In this document: positions 1 through 6,580 of the stretch, piece by piece
Layout: every line of letters begins with the position of its first letter
How positions within the stretch are numbered: position 1 is the stretch's first letter
Origin: VFJL01 sp043752345
GTDB lineage: Bacteria; Pseudomonadota; Gammaproteobacteria; Burkholderiales; Nitrosomonadaceae
NCBI GenBank assembly: GCA_043752345.1
Contig: JAYUYT010000138.1
Span: 1-9,082, forward strand
Direction: 5' to 3'
Length of the DNA stretch: 9,082 nt
Position numbers and translations under genes: made by a program
The notes under the pieces: generated by a model
The model's input: only the letters and a program-made list of their open reading frames with translations
The model's database searches: none
What the model was told of the DNA's origin: nothing

Positions 1-196
1 GCGCATTTTTGCACGCTTGATGAAATCCTTCACGCAGCAGCAAATCTTCAGGCGGATAGCCGGACAATGCCAGTTCCGGCGTGACGACCAATGTGGCTCC
101 CATGTTTCTTGCGCGACTGGCAAAATCAAGTATTTTTATGCTATTACCGGCAAGATCGCCGACTATGCAATTGATTTGGGCAATGGCGAGCTTCAT
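1..196 (-). CDS. nadE: Glutamine-dependent NAD+ synthetase, N-terminal fragment (runs off window)
   Basis: Only the first 65 codons are present; the gene continues beyond the left edge. NadE makes NAD+ from deamido-NAD+ and ATP, taking ammonia from glutamine through an N-terminal nitrilase-type glutaminase domain, in the cytoplasm. The visible part is that domain's start: it opens MKLAIAQINCIVGDL, the typical beginning of glutamine-dependent NadE, and residues 39-54 read TPELALSGYPPEDLLL, where E41 matches the first catalytic glutamate of the nitrilase superfamily. The ATG at 196-194 fits the family start, although no clear Shine-Dalgarno sequence precedes it. It is divergent from the Nudix gene. 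The C-terminal synthetase domain cannot be checked here. A stand-alone carbon-nitrogen hydrolase is the alternative, but the SGYPPEDLL stretch favours NadE. Confidence 0.88.
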   Translation of the reverse strand, partial: MKLAIAQINCIVGDLAGNSIKILDFASRARNMGATLVVTPELALSGYPPEDLLLREGFHQACKNA

Positions 197-397
197 GCGA
201 GTTTCGTGAAGAGAGAATGAGTTTCCATTGTCGATCTGCGTTAAAAGCCTGCTGGATCATAGCAGAATATGCTTCCATTCGCGGGCGCTGTGCTGCGACG
301 GAGCCTGGCCGACCATCAATCAGCGCATCAGCCTCCGTGTTAAAATTAATGCCACCCATTCAATGGCACAAGCAGCCCATAAAACCAAAGTCCTCTT
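197..397. other. Divergent intergenic region between nadE and the Nudix gene
   Basis: About 200 bases separate the two divergent genes and should hold both promoters. No convincing -35/-10 pair is visible in either direction. An AT-rich patch near 340-352 (gttaaaattaat) could serve as a -10 for the Nudix gene, and TGCCA and TGGCA form a weak 5-base inverted repeat a little downstream of it. A 71-codon minus-strand reading frame covers most of the region, but it has no ribosome binding site and runs into the start of nadE in another frame, so I do not call it a gene. Confidence 0.5.
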
Positions 398-937
398 ATG
401 AAATATTGCAGCAATTGTGGCGCACTGGTCGAGCTGCGCATTCCCGCAGGTGACACACTGCCGCGTTACGTGTGTCCCGCCTGCAGCGTTATTCATTATC
501 AGAATCCAAAAATGGTGGTGGGCTGCATCCCTGAATGGGAAGACAAGATATTGCTATGCCGCCGTGCCATCGAGCCGCGCTACGGTTTATGGACCTTACC
601 TGCGGGATTTATGGAAAATGCCGAAACCCTGGTTGAGGCTGCTGCGCGTGAGACCCTGGAAGAAGCCAATGCCCGGGTGGAAATGGGCACCCTCTATGCC
701 ATTTACAGTCTGCCGCATATCGACCAGGTGCATATACTGTTTCGGGCACGGTTGCTGGATCTGGACTTCAAACCCGGAATCGAAAGTCTGGAGGTCCAGC
801 TTTTTAGCGAGGTGGAAATCCCTTGGGACACACTGGCTTTCCGTGTCATTCGCGAGCCGCTGCAACGCTACTTCGAGGAGCGTCGCCAAGGTCAACTAGG
901 TTTCCACATGAGCGCCATAGCAGCCGAACACAAGTGA
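398..937 (+). CDS. Nudix hydrolase with N-terminal zinc ribbon
   Basis: A 179-residue cytoplasmic protein of the Nudix superfamily, which cleaves nucleoside diphosphates linked to another group, usually with Mg2+ or Mn2+. Residues 1-30 form a zinc ribbon with cysteine pairs C4/C7 and C26/C29. The Nudix box starts at G70 and runs G70-x5-E76-x7-R84-E85-T-L-E88-E89, so all metal-binding glutamates are present. The glycine normally seen three residues after the last pair of glutamates is N91 here (REtlEEANA); as far as I recall, this is common in zinc-ribbon Nudix proteins of proteobacteria. The substrate cannot be read from the sequence; the ribbon recalls NADH pyrophosphatase (NudC), but the protein is much shorter and lacks a NudC-type C-terminus that I can recognise. 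No strong Shine-Dalgarno precedes the ATG. It converges on amiC with a 48-base gap and no obvious terminator. Confidence 0.9.
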   Translation: MKYCSNCGALVELRIPAGDTLPRYVCPACSVIHYQNPKMVVGCIPEWEDKILLCRRAIEPRYGLWTLPAGFMENAETLVEAAARETLEEANARVEMGTLYAIYSLPHIDQVHILFRARLLDLDFKPGIESLEVQLFSEVEIPWDTLAFRVIREPLQRYFEERRQGQLGFHMSAIAAEHK

Positions 938-985
938 TCTTTACCAGCCGAGCAGAGGGTAGCAGAATTTACAGACGGCCGAGAG

Positions 986-2344
986 TTACTCCAGCCGCAC
1001 CATTCTGGAACGTGCCAGCGGCGGGTTGTTGGCGAAGTAACGCTTGATGCCAGCGAGCATCGCTTCGGCCATTTTATCCTGATAGGCAGTATCTTTCAGT
1101 CTCTTTTCTTCGTCGGGATTGCTGATAAAGGCGGTTTCCACCAGGATCGAAGGAATATCGGGGGATTTGAGTACAGCAAATTCTGCCTGCTCCACCTCGT
1201 TTTTGTGCAGATGGTTGATATCGCCGATTTCCGCGAGCATTTCCCGGCCGAGCTTGAGACTGTCGTTGATGGTTGCGGTCTGCGACAAATCCAGCAGGGT
1301 TTGTTTGAGATAATGGTCTTTAACGTCAAGATTAACCCCGCCGATCAGATCCGCGTCATTTTCCTTTTTCGCCAGCCAGCGGGCGGCTACAGAAGTCGCG
1401 CCGCGCTCGGATAGTGCAAACACCGACGAACCGCGCGCATGCGGCTTGATGAAAGCATCGGCATGAACTGATACGAACAGGTCGGCGTTCAACTGGCGCG
1501 CTTTGACCAGACGCATTGGCAGCGATATGAAATAATCCCCGTCCCGAGTCAATGCCGCACGCATGTTGGGTTCTTTATCTATCTTGGCCTTGAGTTTTCT
1601 GGCGATGGCCAGCGTGATATCTTTCTCCTGGGTGCCGCTGCGGCTTATGGCACCGGGATCCTCACCGCCGTGGCCCGGGTCAATTGCGATGGTAATGAGC
1701 CGTCTTATTTCCGGCCTGGATTTTCCGGCGGTTTCACTGCTTCTGCCAGCTTTGTCTTGGGTTTTTACCTCGGGCCTGGTATCGGCGCTGTCGCCAGTCT
1801 GTGCCGTTATCTTTGCATTCTCGTTTAGCAATGCCATCAACGGATCGAGCGGGATGACCGGGTAAATATCCAGCAGCAGCCGATAGCCGTAACTGGCCAC
1901 GGGCTTGAGCTCGAATACTTGCGGTGCAACCTCGGTTTTGAGATCCAGCACCAGCCGCAGCACGCCCAGCTTGAAGCGACCGATGCGTAGCGCGCGGATA
2001 TAAGGATCGGCAGCGTTGATTTTACCCGGCAGATTTTCCAGTTCCGAAGTAAATGTGATGTCTTCCAGATCAACCACCACCCGATCCGGGTTCTTCAGCA
2101 TGCTAACCGAGTACTTAATCGGCGTGGCTGATTCCAGCGTGATGCGGGTGTATTCCACTGCCGGCCAGACACGGGCGGCACTGATGGTCGTATCGGCAGA
2201 GGCCGCATTGCCGGACAAAAACAGCAATGCCACCGTCCCCGTTAGCGACAAAAATGTGAGCAGTGTTGAAAAAAATGAGGGATTGCGGCGAGTGGGTGCT
2301 GCCGTGATTAGGGGTGTGCTGGAGATTGCCAATGTTTCAAACAC
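986..2344 (-). CDS. amiC: N-acetylmuramoyl-L-alanine amidase, AmiC type with AMIN domain
   Basis: A periplasmic zinc hydrolase of 452 residues that cuts the amide bond between N-acetylmuramic acid and the stem peptide, splitting septal peptidoglycan in cell division. A hydrophobic export segment at about 24-50 follows two arginines (R19 R20), so Tat export as in E. coli AmiC is possible but not shown. An AMIN targeting domain lies at about 55-160 and a polar linker at 175-213. The Amidase_3 domain at 216-440 has IDPGHGGEDPGA with zinc ligand H225, then E240 and H294 (SVHAD), and the catalytic glutamate E403 in ILVETAFISNP. The start is GTG at 2344: GGAGG lies 10 bases upstream, inside tsaE. 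The 37-base overlap with tsaE points to co-transcription and probably coupled translation. In this gene class activity usually needs an EnvC/NlpD-type activator, which is not in the window. Confidence 0.93.
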   Translation of the reverse strand: MFETLAISSTPLITAAPTRRNPSFFSTLLTFLSLTGTVALLFLSGNAASADTTISAARVWPAVEYTRITLESATPIKYSVSMLKNPDRVVVDLEDITFTSELENLPGKINAADPYIRALRIGRFKLGVLRLVLDLKTEVAPQVFELKPVASYGYRLLLDIYPVIPLDPLMALLNENAKITAQTGDSADTRPEVKTQDKAGRSSETAGKSRPEIRRLITIAIDPGHGGEDPGAISRSGTQEKDITLAIARKLKAKIDKEPNMRAALTRDGDYFISLPMRLVKARQLNADLFVSVHADAFIKPHARGSSVFALSERGATSVAARWLAKKENDADLIGGVNLDVKDHYLKQTLLDLSQTATINDSLKLGREMLAEIGDINHLHKNEVEQAEFAVLKSPDIPSILVETAFISNPDEEKRLKDTAYQDKMAEAMLAGIKRYFANNPPLARSRMVRLE

Positions 2345-2802
2345 TGTCTGCCCGCCTCCGTGCCCGCTTGAATTTCGACATTGCGGCCTGTTTCGGTGAT
2401 ACTGAGAAGAACCTGTAGATCCGCTGTAGGCAATAGTCCGTCAGCTTTTTCGGGCCATTCCACCAGACAGATCGAATCCGCATTGAAATATTCGCGGAAA
2501 CCTGCGTCTTCCCATTCGATCGGATCGTTGAAACGATAGAAATCAAAGTGATACAAGTATAACCTAGAAATTTTGTAAAGTTCAACCAAATTATACGTAG
2601 GACTCTTCACTTTTCCCTGATAACCCAGCCCGCGCAAGATGCCGCGGGCCAGCGTGGTCTTGCCGGCGCCGAGATTGCCGCACAGAAAAATGACCAGACC
2701 AGGACGCAATATCGCCGCGATCTCCGCGCCCAACGCCAGCGTTGCAGCTTCATCCGCAAGATGATGTATCGCGGCAGAGCCGGTATGATGAGGACTATGC
2801 AA
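2308..2802 (-). CDS. tsaE: tRNA t6A biosynthesis ATPase TsaE
   Basis: TsaE (YjeE family) is the small cytoplasmic ATPase that works with TsaB, TsaD and TsaC in making N6-threonylcarbamoyladenosine at position 37 of ANN-decoding tRNAs. The 164-residue length is usual. The Walker A motif GNLGAGKTT is at 42-50, the family stretch KSPTYNLVELY at 66-76, YHFDFYRF at 84-91 with conserved D87, and VEWPEKA at 114-120. The start is a TTG at 2802: no in-frame ATG lies near, and GGAG (complement of 2811-2814) sits exactly 8 bases upstream. Its 3' end overlaps amiC, a common betaproteobacterial pairing. Its 5' end overlaps the start of divergent queG by 6 bases, so its promoter must lie inside queG. Confidence 0.94.
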   Translation of the reverse strand: MHSPHHTGSAAIHHLADEAATLALGAEIAAILRPGLVIFLCGNLGAGKTTLARGILRGLGYQGKVKSPTYNLVELYKISRLYLYHFDFYRFNDPIEWEDAGFREYFNADSICLVEWPEKADGLLPTADLQVLLSITETGRNVEIQAGTEAGRQCLKHWQSPAHP

Positions 2803-3903
2803 GAAAGTATCTCCAAAAATCCGTCACAAGATTTCGTGGCGCTGGCTGTTGCCATCAAAGCCTGGAGCAAGGAACTCGGTTTCCAGGATATCCGCATCGC
2901 CGATGCTGGCGCGGATATGTCGCAGGCCGAAGCGGGCCTGCGCGAGTGGCTCAACCAGGGCCATCACGGCGAGATGGATTATATGGCAAAACACGGTAGC
3001 CGCCGCACCCGCCCGGCGGAACTCGTGCCCGGCACGCTACGCGTGATCTCGGTGCGCATGAATAACACACCCCCTGCTGCGAAAGACAGCTGGGAGGTAA
3101 TGCAGGATGGCACCAGGGCATTTATTTCCCGCTACGCACTGGGGCGCGATTACCACAAGGTGCTGCGCGCGCGCTTACAGAAACTGGCCGATAAAATTGC
3201 CGCTGAGGTGGGACCTTTCAACTACCGCGTGTTCACTGACAGCGCACCGGTGATGGAAGTGGAGTGGGCGCAGAAATCCGGCCTTGGCTGGCGCGGCAAA
3301 CATACGCTGCTGCTTTCACGCGCAGCAGGGTCGATGTTTTTTCTGGGCGAGGTGTATACCGATTTGCCGCTGCCGGTGGATAGCGCCATTGGCAATTACT
3401 GTGGCAGTTGCAGCAAATGCATCGATATCTGTCCGACCCAGGCCATCATCGCACCTTATCGGCTGGATGCGAGGCGCTGCATTTCCTACCTCACCATCGA
3501 ACATAAGGGCAGCATCCCGGAACTGCTGCGCCCCCTGATCGGCAACCGGGTGTACGGCTGCGATGATTGCCAGTTGATCTGTCCCTGGAACAAGTTTGCC
3601 GCAATCACCGGTGAAGATGATTTCGCCGTGCGCAACGGCCTGGATGATGTCTCTCTGGTCGAACTGTTCGGCTGGAGCAAGGAGCAGTTCGAAACCGCAC
3701 TTGCCGGCAGCCCGATCCGCCGCATCGGCCATGAACAATGGTTGCGCAATCTGGCGGTCGGGCTGGGCAACGCGCCATCGTCCGCAGCGGTGACTGGTGC
3801 ATTGCAGGCGCGACGCGACGATGCTTCAGCGCTGGTGCGCGAGCACGTGCAGTGGGCGTTGCAGCAGCATGATAGGCGGCGCGATTCGCCGGATAACTTG
3901 TAA
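2797..3903 (+). CDS. queG: Epoxyqueuosine reductase QueG
   Basis: QueG performs the last step of queuosine synthesis, reducing epoxyqueuosine in the anticodon of GUN tRNAs, with cobalamin and two [4Fe-4S] clusters, in the cytoplasm. From the chosen ATG the protein has 368 residues, normal for the family. D148 in TDSAPVMEVEWA matches the conserved catalytic aspartate segment. Ferredoxin-like cysteines are C202, C205, C208 and C212 (CGSCSKCIDICP), then C228 (RRCISYLTIEHKG) and C255, C258 and C262 (CDDCQLICPWN), giving the eight ligands for two clusters. The C-terminal part (about 305-360) is helical and HEAT-like. In-frame ATGs at 2761, 2764, 2785 and 2788 would lengthen it, but they precede the conserved part and lie deeper inside tsaE; GAGG just before 2797 is close (3 bases), so the exact start is uncertain. 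The ends of the gene are otherwise intact. Confidence 0.94.
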   Translation: MQESISKNPSQDFVALAVAIKAWSKELGFQDIRIADAGADMSQAEAGLREWLNQGHHGEMDYMAKHGSRRTRPAELVPGTLRVISVRMNNTPPAAKDSWEVMQDGTRAFISRYALGRDYHKVLRARLQKLADKIAAEVGPFNYRVFTDSAPVMEVEWAQKSGLGWRGKHTLLLSRAAGSMFFLGEVYTDLPLPVDSAIGNYCGSCSKCIDICPTQAIIAPYRLDARRCISYLTIEHKGSIPELLRPLIGNRVYGCDDCQLICPWNKFAAITGEDDFAVRNGLDDVSLVELFGWSKEQFETALAGSPIRRIGHEQWLRNLAVGLGNAPSSAAVTGALQARRDDASALVREHVQWALQQHDRRRDSPDNL

Positions 3904-3954
3904 ACATGAACACAGCACCAGTTCCATTGCGCATCGATCAATTACGGTAGTGTC

Positions 3955-4089
3955 ATGGGCGCTCATAACCGCGTGGCTTGTTTTCGCGCGGAAAAGGATT
4001 ATCATGACTTGCACTGGCTCGGCGAGATTTTGAACAATAATTCGAGCCTGACATCTTTTATCGATAGTTGGACGTCTAAAGAGCTTTGA
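3955..4089 (+). CDS. Short orphan ORF, 44 codons, perhaps a gene remnant
   Basis: I do not recognise this reading frame. It lies in the 201-base gap between queG and the small exported protein. From the ATG it begins MGAHNRVACFRAEKDYHDLH and ends with SFIDSWTSKEL; it stops 3 bases before the ribosome binding site of the next gene. No Shine-Dalgarno is seen before its ATG. The frame stays open upstream to 3910, so it could be the 3' piece of a gene that lost its start. Composition looks protein-like (aromatics, mixed charge) and it has no membrane segment. If real, it would be co-transcribed with the next gene. Confidence is low because a frame of this length can arise by chance. Confidence 0.25.
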   Translation: MGAHNRVACFRAEKDYHDLHWLGEILNNNSSLTSFIDSWTSKEL

Positions 4090-4091
4090 TC

Positions 4092-4096
4092 GGAGG
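4092..4096 (+). promoter_or_regulatory. Ribosome binding site fixing a GTG start at 4105
   Basis: GGAGG stands 8 bases before the GTG at 4105 and 14 bases before the ATG at 4111. The spacing favours the GTG as the true start of the small exported protein. Confidence 0.6.
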
Positions 4097-4104
4097 TTAT
4101 TGTC

Positions 4105-4371
4105 GTGCTTATGCGCATTGCCGCAATCATCCTGCTGTCATACACCGTTCCTGCACTCGCTACAGCACCCAATTGCGTGCTGTGTCGCGATGAACTGAAG
4201 AAGGAACTTGAAGTGTGTAAGTTGGAGCCCGCAGGGGCTTCTCAGGAGGTGTGTCGCGAAAATGCATTTCGCAACGCTAAGAAATGCGATGAAAAAGAAG
4301 GCGTGTGCAACTTCGACTTGCTAATGGATCCGGTGAAGAAGCCGTCTGAACCGGCGGCATCAAAGAAATGA
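4105..4371 (+). CDS. Small exported six-cysteine protein, unknown function
   Basis: An 88-residue protein I cannot assign to a family. Residues 1-20 are a clear signal peptide: R4 in the n-region, the hydrophobic core IAAIILLSYTVPA, then ALA-T as a likely cleavage site near 19. The mature part of about 69 residues has six cysteines (C24, C27, C38, C50, C61, C68), enough for three disulfides in the periplasm, and a first pair spaced CVLC, similar to a thiol-disulfide motif. The middle is rich in lysine and glutamate and likely helical; the tail KKPSEPAASKK is disordered. The strong GGAGG and signal peptide argue that the gene is real. It lies on the housekeeping side, just past the 3' end of intI and in the opposite orientation, so it is not a cassette. 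No terminator is obvious after it. Confidence 0.7.
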   Translation: MLMRIAAIILLSYTVPALATAPNCVLCRDELKKELEVCKLEPAGASQEVCRENAFRNAKKCDEKEGVCNFDLLMDPVKKPSEPAASKK

Positions 4372-4503
4372 AGCTCAAGTCGTCCAACCACAGGTTCCAG
4401 CGGACGCGTCCGCTCGACACCTTGCGCCAGTATAGGCAAGCCTGCCGACCCCGCCAGTAGCTGTTTCCCTACCCCGCCGGGAAATCAAGCGCCAGATTCG
4501 GGG
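4372..4503. other. Convergent non-coding region between exported protein gene and intI
   Basis: This 132-base gap separates two converging genes. It holds a perfect 16-base palindrome (4399-4414) and a second hairpin at 4464-4484 with stem TTTCCC / GGGAAA around a 9-base loop. The second hairpin could end intI transcription on the minus strand, but it has no T-run, so an intrinsic terminator is only a possibility. No gene is supported here. Confidence 0.4.
4399..4414. repeat. Perfect 16-base palindrome
   Basis: AGCGGACGCGTCCGCT is fully self-complementary. It lies between convergent genes, where a terminator stem or a protein-binding dyad would be plausible. With no central loop and no T-run it is not a classical terminator. 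Confidence 0.5.
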
Positions 4504-5487
4504 TTATCTATCCAGCGGACTCACCACGCCGCGCCCACCACGGTTCAGCACGTGCGTATAAATCATCGTCGTCTGCACATCTTTGTGACCGAGCAATTCC
4601 TGCACGGTGCGGATGTCGTAACCTGAATCCAGCAGATGCGTAGCAAACGAATGGCGCAACGTGTGCGGTGTTGCCAATTTTGCCATGCCTGAAGCTAGCA
4701 CCGCCTTCTTCATCGCCCGCTGCAACAGTTTCTCATCGATATGATGCCGCCGCTCAACACCACTGCGCGGATCAAGCGAGAAACTGCCCGAACAGAAAAT
4801 ATACTGCCAACCCCATCCTGTTGCCGCGTCCGGATATTTACGTTCCAGTGCATCCGGTAAATAAATTGATCCCTTACCCGACCGGGTATCGTCATCAAAC
4901 AACGCACGGCGCCAGAGCAAGTGCGCTTGCAATGCGCTCACCAGCGATTCCGGCAACATGGTCACTCTATCCTTCGCCCCCTTGCCATCCCGGATCAAAA
5001 TCTCTCCACTCTCAAAATCCACATCCTTCACCCGCAACCGCACACACTCCATCAACCGCATTCCCGTGCCATACAAAGTACTGGCCATCAAGCCGTACAC
5101 CCCAGGCATCCGATCCAGCACCGCGCGTACCTCAGTTCGCGTTAACACCACCGGCAGTCGCTGCGGTTGTTTTGCTCGCACCACATCGTTCAGCCACGGC
5201 AACTCGATTTGCAGCACCTCCCGATACAAAAACAACAAAGCGGACAGCGCCTGGTTTTGCGTCGAAGCCGATACGTTCCCTGCAACCGCCAAATGCGTCA
5301 AAAACGCTTCCACTTCCACCGCTCCCATGTCTTGCGGATGACGCTTGCCATGAAACAGAATAAAACGCTTAATCCACTGCACATATTGCGTTTCGGTACG
5401 AATGCTGTAGTGTTTAACCCGTATGCGATCACGCACTTGATCCAGCAGTTTTGGGCTCGTTGGTGCAGGGGTATTTGTGGTCTGCAT
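4504..5487 (-). CDS. intI: Integron integrase (site-specific tyrosine recombinase)
   Basis: This 327-residue enzyme inserts and excises gene cassettes by recombining attC hairpins with attI. The N-terminal SAM-like DNA-binding domain is at about 10-100. The catalytic domain carries R144 (GTGMRLMECVRLR), lysine in GKGAKDR (169-174), H275 and R278 (TPHTLRHSFATHLLD), H301 (LLGHKDVQTT) and the nucleophile Y310. Each conserved residue lies about two positions before its IntI1 counterpart as I recall the numbering. The insertion that separates IntI from other XerC/D-like recombinases is present around 212-231 (ALERKYPDAATGWGWQYIF). No frameshift or missing residue is seen, so it should be active. 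The ATG at 5487 has no strong Shine-Dalgarno. I found no CTGT-N8-ACAG LexA box between the start and attI, so SOS control is not supported by what I can see. Confidence 0.97.
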   Translation of the reverse strand: MQTTNTPAPTSPKLLDQVRDRIRVKHYSIRTETQYVQWIKRFILFHGKRHPQDMGAVEVEAFLTHLAVAGNVSASTQNQALSALLFLYREVLQIELPWLNDVVRAKQPQRLPVVLTRTEVRAVLDRMPGVYGLMASTLYGTGMRLMECVRLRVKDVDFESGEILIRDGKGAKDRVTMLPESLVSALQAHLLWRRALFDDDTRSGKGSIYLPDALERKYPDAATGWGWQYIFCSGSFSLDPRSGVERRHHIDEKLLQRAMKKAVLASGMAKLATPHTLRHSFATHLLDSGYDIRTVQELLGHKDVQTTMIYTHVLNRGGRGVVSPLDR

Positions 5488-5493
5488 GATCGC

Positions 5494-5522
5494 TTGCTGT
5501 ATAGAGGAAAATATCTTATATA
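5494..5522 (+). promoter_or_regulatory. Candidate cassette promoter (Pc)
   Basis: TTGCTG (5494-5499) and TATATA (5517-5522) are separated by 17 bases and point at the cassettes from just outside the intI start. The match to the sigma-70 consensus is moderate. A TACAAT at 5557-5562 is a better -10 alone but lacks a -35 at proper distance. Pc promoters in integrons lie in intI or attI, so the location fits. Confidence 0.35.
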
Positions 5523-5593
5523 TTCAGTTGCTATGAGGTACTATGGAACGCTGCTGTACAATATTCTATATATTAATATACACTCAAACAGGT

Positions 5594-5611
5594 GTCTACT
5601 TATAGTTAGCT
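5594..5611 (+). other. attI: attI recombination site, core part
   Basis: GTTAGCT (5605-5611) fits the GTTRRRY core and is the exact complement of AGCTAAC, the R'' core at the end of the first cassette, which marks it as the integration point. GTCTACT (5594-5600) is a plausible imperfect left core, 4 bases away. A full attI would reach some 50-60 bases further towards intI through the AT-rich stretch 5540-5590; those accessory binding sites cannot be defined by eye. Confidence 0.75.
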
Positions 5612-5633
5612 ACACTTAGCATTGGGGGATGCA

Positions 5634-5918
5634 ATGGAATTATTGCTTGTAATTTTTGGCTTCGTCGTCGTCTTCTCCCTCCTCGCAGTCGCTGAGTTGT
5701 TGGTTCTCAAGAAGTGGGGGTTTGATATCGTCGCTCATCTTCGGATATCTCATCAGTCTGGGAGAAATACTCAATTCTTCCTCGAAGCTTTTGGTGTCAT
5801 GGCATTCGTTATTGGGCAGCCCATACTGTTTACGACTTTGGTTGTCTGGGCATACACTGAGGTTAAACCTGAGTTTGCCATGACAATCAAAAGCCTTCCC
5901 GCGATGATCGGGTTTTGA
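5634..5918 (+). CDS. Cassette 1: small two-helix membrane protein, unknown
   Basis: A 94-residue protein with no family I can name. It is nearly all membrane: helix 1 at about 1-25 (ELLLVIFGFVVVFSLLAVAE), a polar 22-residue loop with KKWGFDIVAHLRISHQSGR, then helix 2 at about 48-75 (FFLEAFGVMAFVIGQPILF). The positive loop suggests both ends face the periplasm by the positive-inside rule. I chose ATG 5634 because GGGGG (5624-5628) sits 5 bases upstream; a TTG at 5622 would add four residues. The start lies 23 bases after the attI core, so it is the array's promoter-proximal gene and probably the best expressed from Pc. A short cassette protein with two helices could be a holin-like or envelope-stress effector, but nothing in the sequence proves this. 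Confidence 0.65.
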   Translation: MELLLVIFGFVVVFSLLAVAELLVLKKWGFDIVAHLRISHQSGRNTQFFLEAFGVMAFVIGQPILFTTLVVWAYTEVKPEFAMTIKSLPAMIGF

Positions 5919-5928
5919 TCACCATGGC

Positions 5929-5991
5929 AGCTAACCCTACGCTCAAGCGGAACGGCGCAAAAGCGCGCCGCCCCTTAGCTTCACGTTAGCA
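5929..5991 (+). other. attC: attC site of cassette 1
   Basis: A 63-base site from R'' AGCTAAC (5929-5935) to R' GTTAGCA (5985-5991). Between them GCTcAAG..CGGCGC pairs with GCGCCG..CTTAGC around an AAAAGC tip, leaving an extra unpaired C on one arm, the type of asymmetry that sets strand choice in attC folding. The ORF of cassette 1 stops 10 bases before it. Confidence 0.9.
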
Positions 5992-6044
5992 GGAACCCCG
6001 TATCCGCAGATGAATCCGAACACAGTCCATGCTATAAAGTAAAA

Positions 6045-6443
6045 ATGATGCTTGAAGAAATCCACGCAGTATTTCAAAACAATGCTGAACTTTTCACCGT
6101 AGCCGGGTTTCTTGCTGGAACTCTCGCTGGAAACTATTTTTCCATTGAGCGTGACAGGCGCAAGGAGTTTAATGATGTTGTCAGCCCTATTTATTTCCGT
6201 ATCAAACAACAAATCGAGTCTCGGTCTCTTGGTGTCGAAAATTTTGATCCCGACGTTATAGAGCACCATCTTCCTTGGTATAGGAAAAACAGCTTCCGCA
6301 AAAGCGTCGAAGGGCTGCGAAAAGTTCAAAACGAGGCAAGTGAGTACAACCCCGCGAATGGCAGCGTTACCGTTAATGAGGCCGCACATTCCGAAATGCT
6401 TAAACACGCTAAAGATGTTTTGCGACACCTTAAACCCCGCTAA
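6045..6443 (+). CDS. Cassette 2: membrane-anchored helical protein, unknown
   Basis: A 132-residue protein I do not recognise. One likely membrane segment lies at about 17-34 (FTVAGFLAGTLAGNYFSI) after a short acidic start. It is followed at once by ERDRRKEFND, basic enough to hold the remainder in the cytoplasm. Residues 35-132 are polar and mostly helical with many charged residues (LEEIHAVF, RIKQQIESR, SVEGLRKVQNEA, EMLKHAKDVLRHLK), so a cytoplasmic helical domain tethered to the inner membrane is inferred. Two adjacent ATGs (6045, 6048) are possible starts; the ribosome binding site is weak (AAAGTAAAA). The TAA stop lies inside the R'' core of the attC, so no gap exists between gene and recombination site. 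Function cannot be inferred; the layout is like small envelope-tethered proteins often found in integron cassettes. Confidence 0.65.
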   Translation: MMLEEIHAVFQNNAELFTVAGFLAGTLAGNYFSIERDRRKEFNDVVSPIYFRIKQQIESRSLGVENFDPDVIEHHLPWYRKNSFRKSVEGLRKVQNEASEYNPANGSVTVNEAAHSEMLKHAKDVLRHLKPR

Positions 6444-6500
6444 CCCGGCGTTCAACCCGGACAGGCCAAAAGCGGCCTGCCGGTTAACTCTACGTTAGGC
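6438..6500 (+). other. attC: attC site of cassette 2
   Basis: A 63-base site from R'' CGCTAAC (6438-6444) to R' GTTAGGC (6494-6500). The arms AACCcGGaCAGGCC and GGCCTGCCGGTT pair around an AAAAGC tip with two extra bases on the left arm. R'' differs by one base from the complement of this cassette's 5' core. The stop codon of cassette 2 (6441-6443) forms part of R''. Confidence 0.9.
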
Positions 6501-6580
6501 GCTTCGTGATCGTAATTTTGGGATGCGAACACGAGCATTACTACGTTTCCCAACTAAACTAGGAATAAAGGAGAATTAGA

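Noticed and set aside
144..359. 71-codon minus-strand frame (MGGINFNTEADAL...) upstream of nadE
   Set aside because: It has no ribosome binding site, runs into the start of nadE in another frame and ends in a basic, arginine-rich tail typical of a shadow reading.
4382..4444. Possible attC beside the 3' end of intI: GTCCAAC at 4382-4388 followed by a palindrome
   Set aside because: No GTTRRRY core follows at suitable distance and the palindrome has no attC-type arms or unpaired bases. It also lies on the wrong side of intI for a cassette.
5557..5562. TACAAT as the -10 of a cassette promoter
   Set aside because: No acceptable -35 lies 16-18 bases upstream; TTGCTA at 5528-5533 is 23 bases away.
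4668..5619. Long plus-strand open frames across intI
   Set aside because: They are antisense shadows with proline- and serine-rich translations; the minus-strand integrase has all expected motifs.
6033..6038. TATAAA before the cassette 2 gene as its own promoter
   Set aside because: No -35 can be found at normal spacing and the transcript would start at the ATG.
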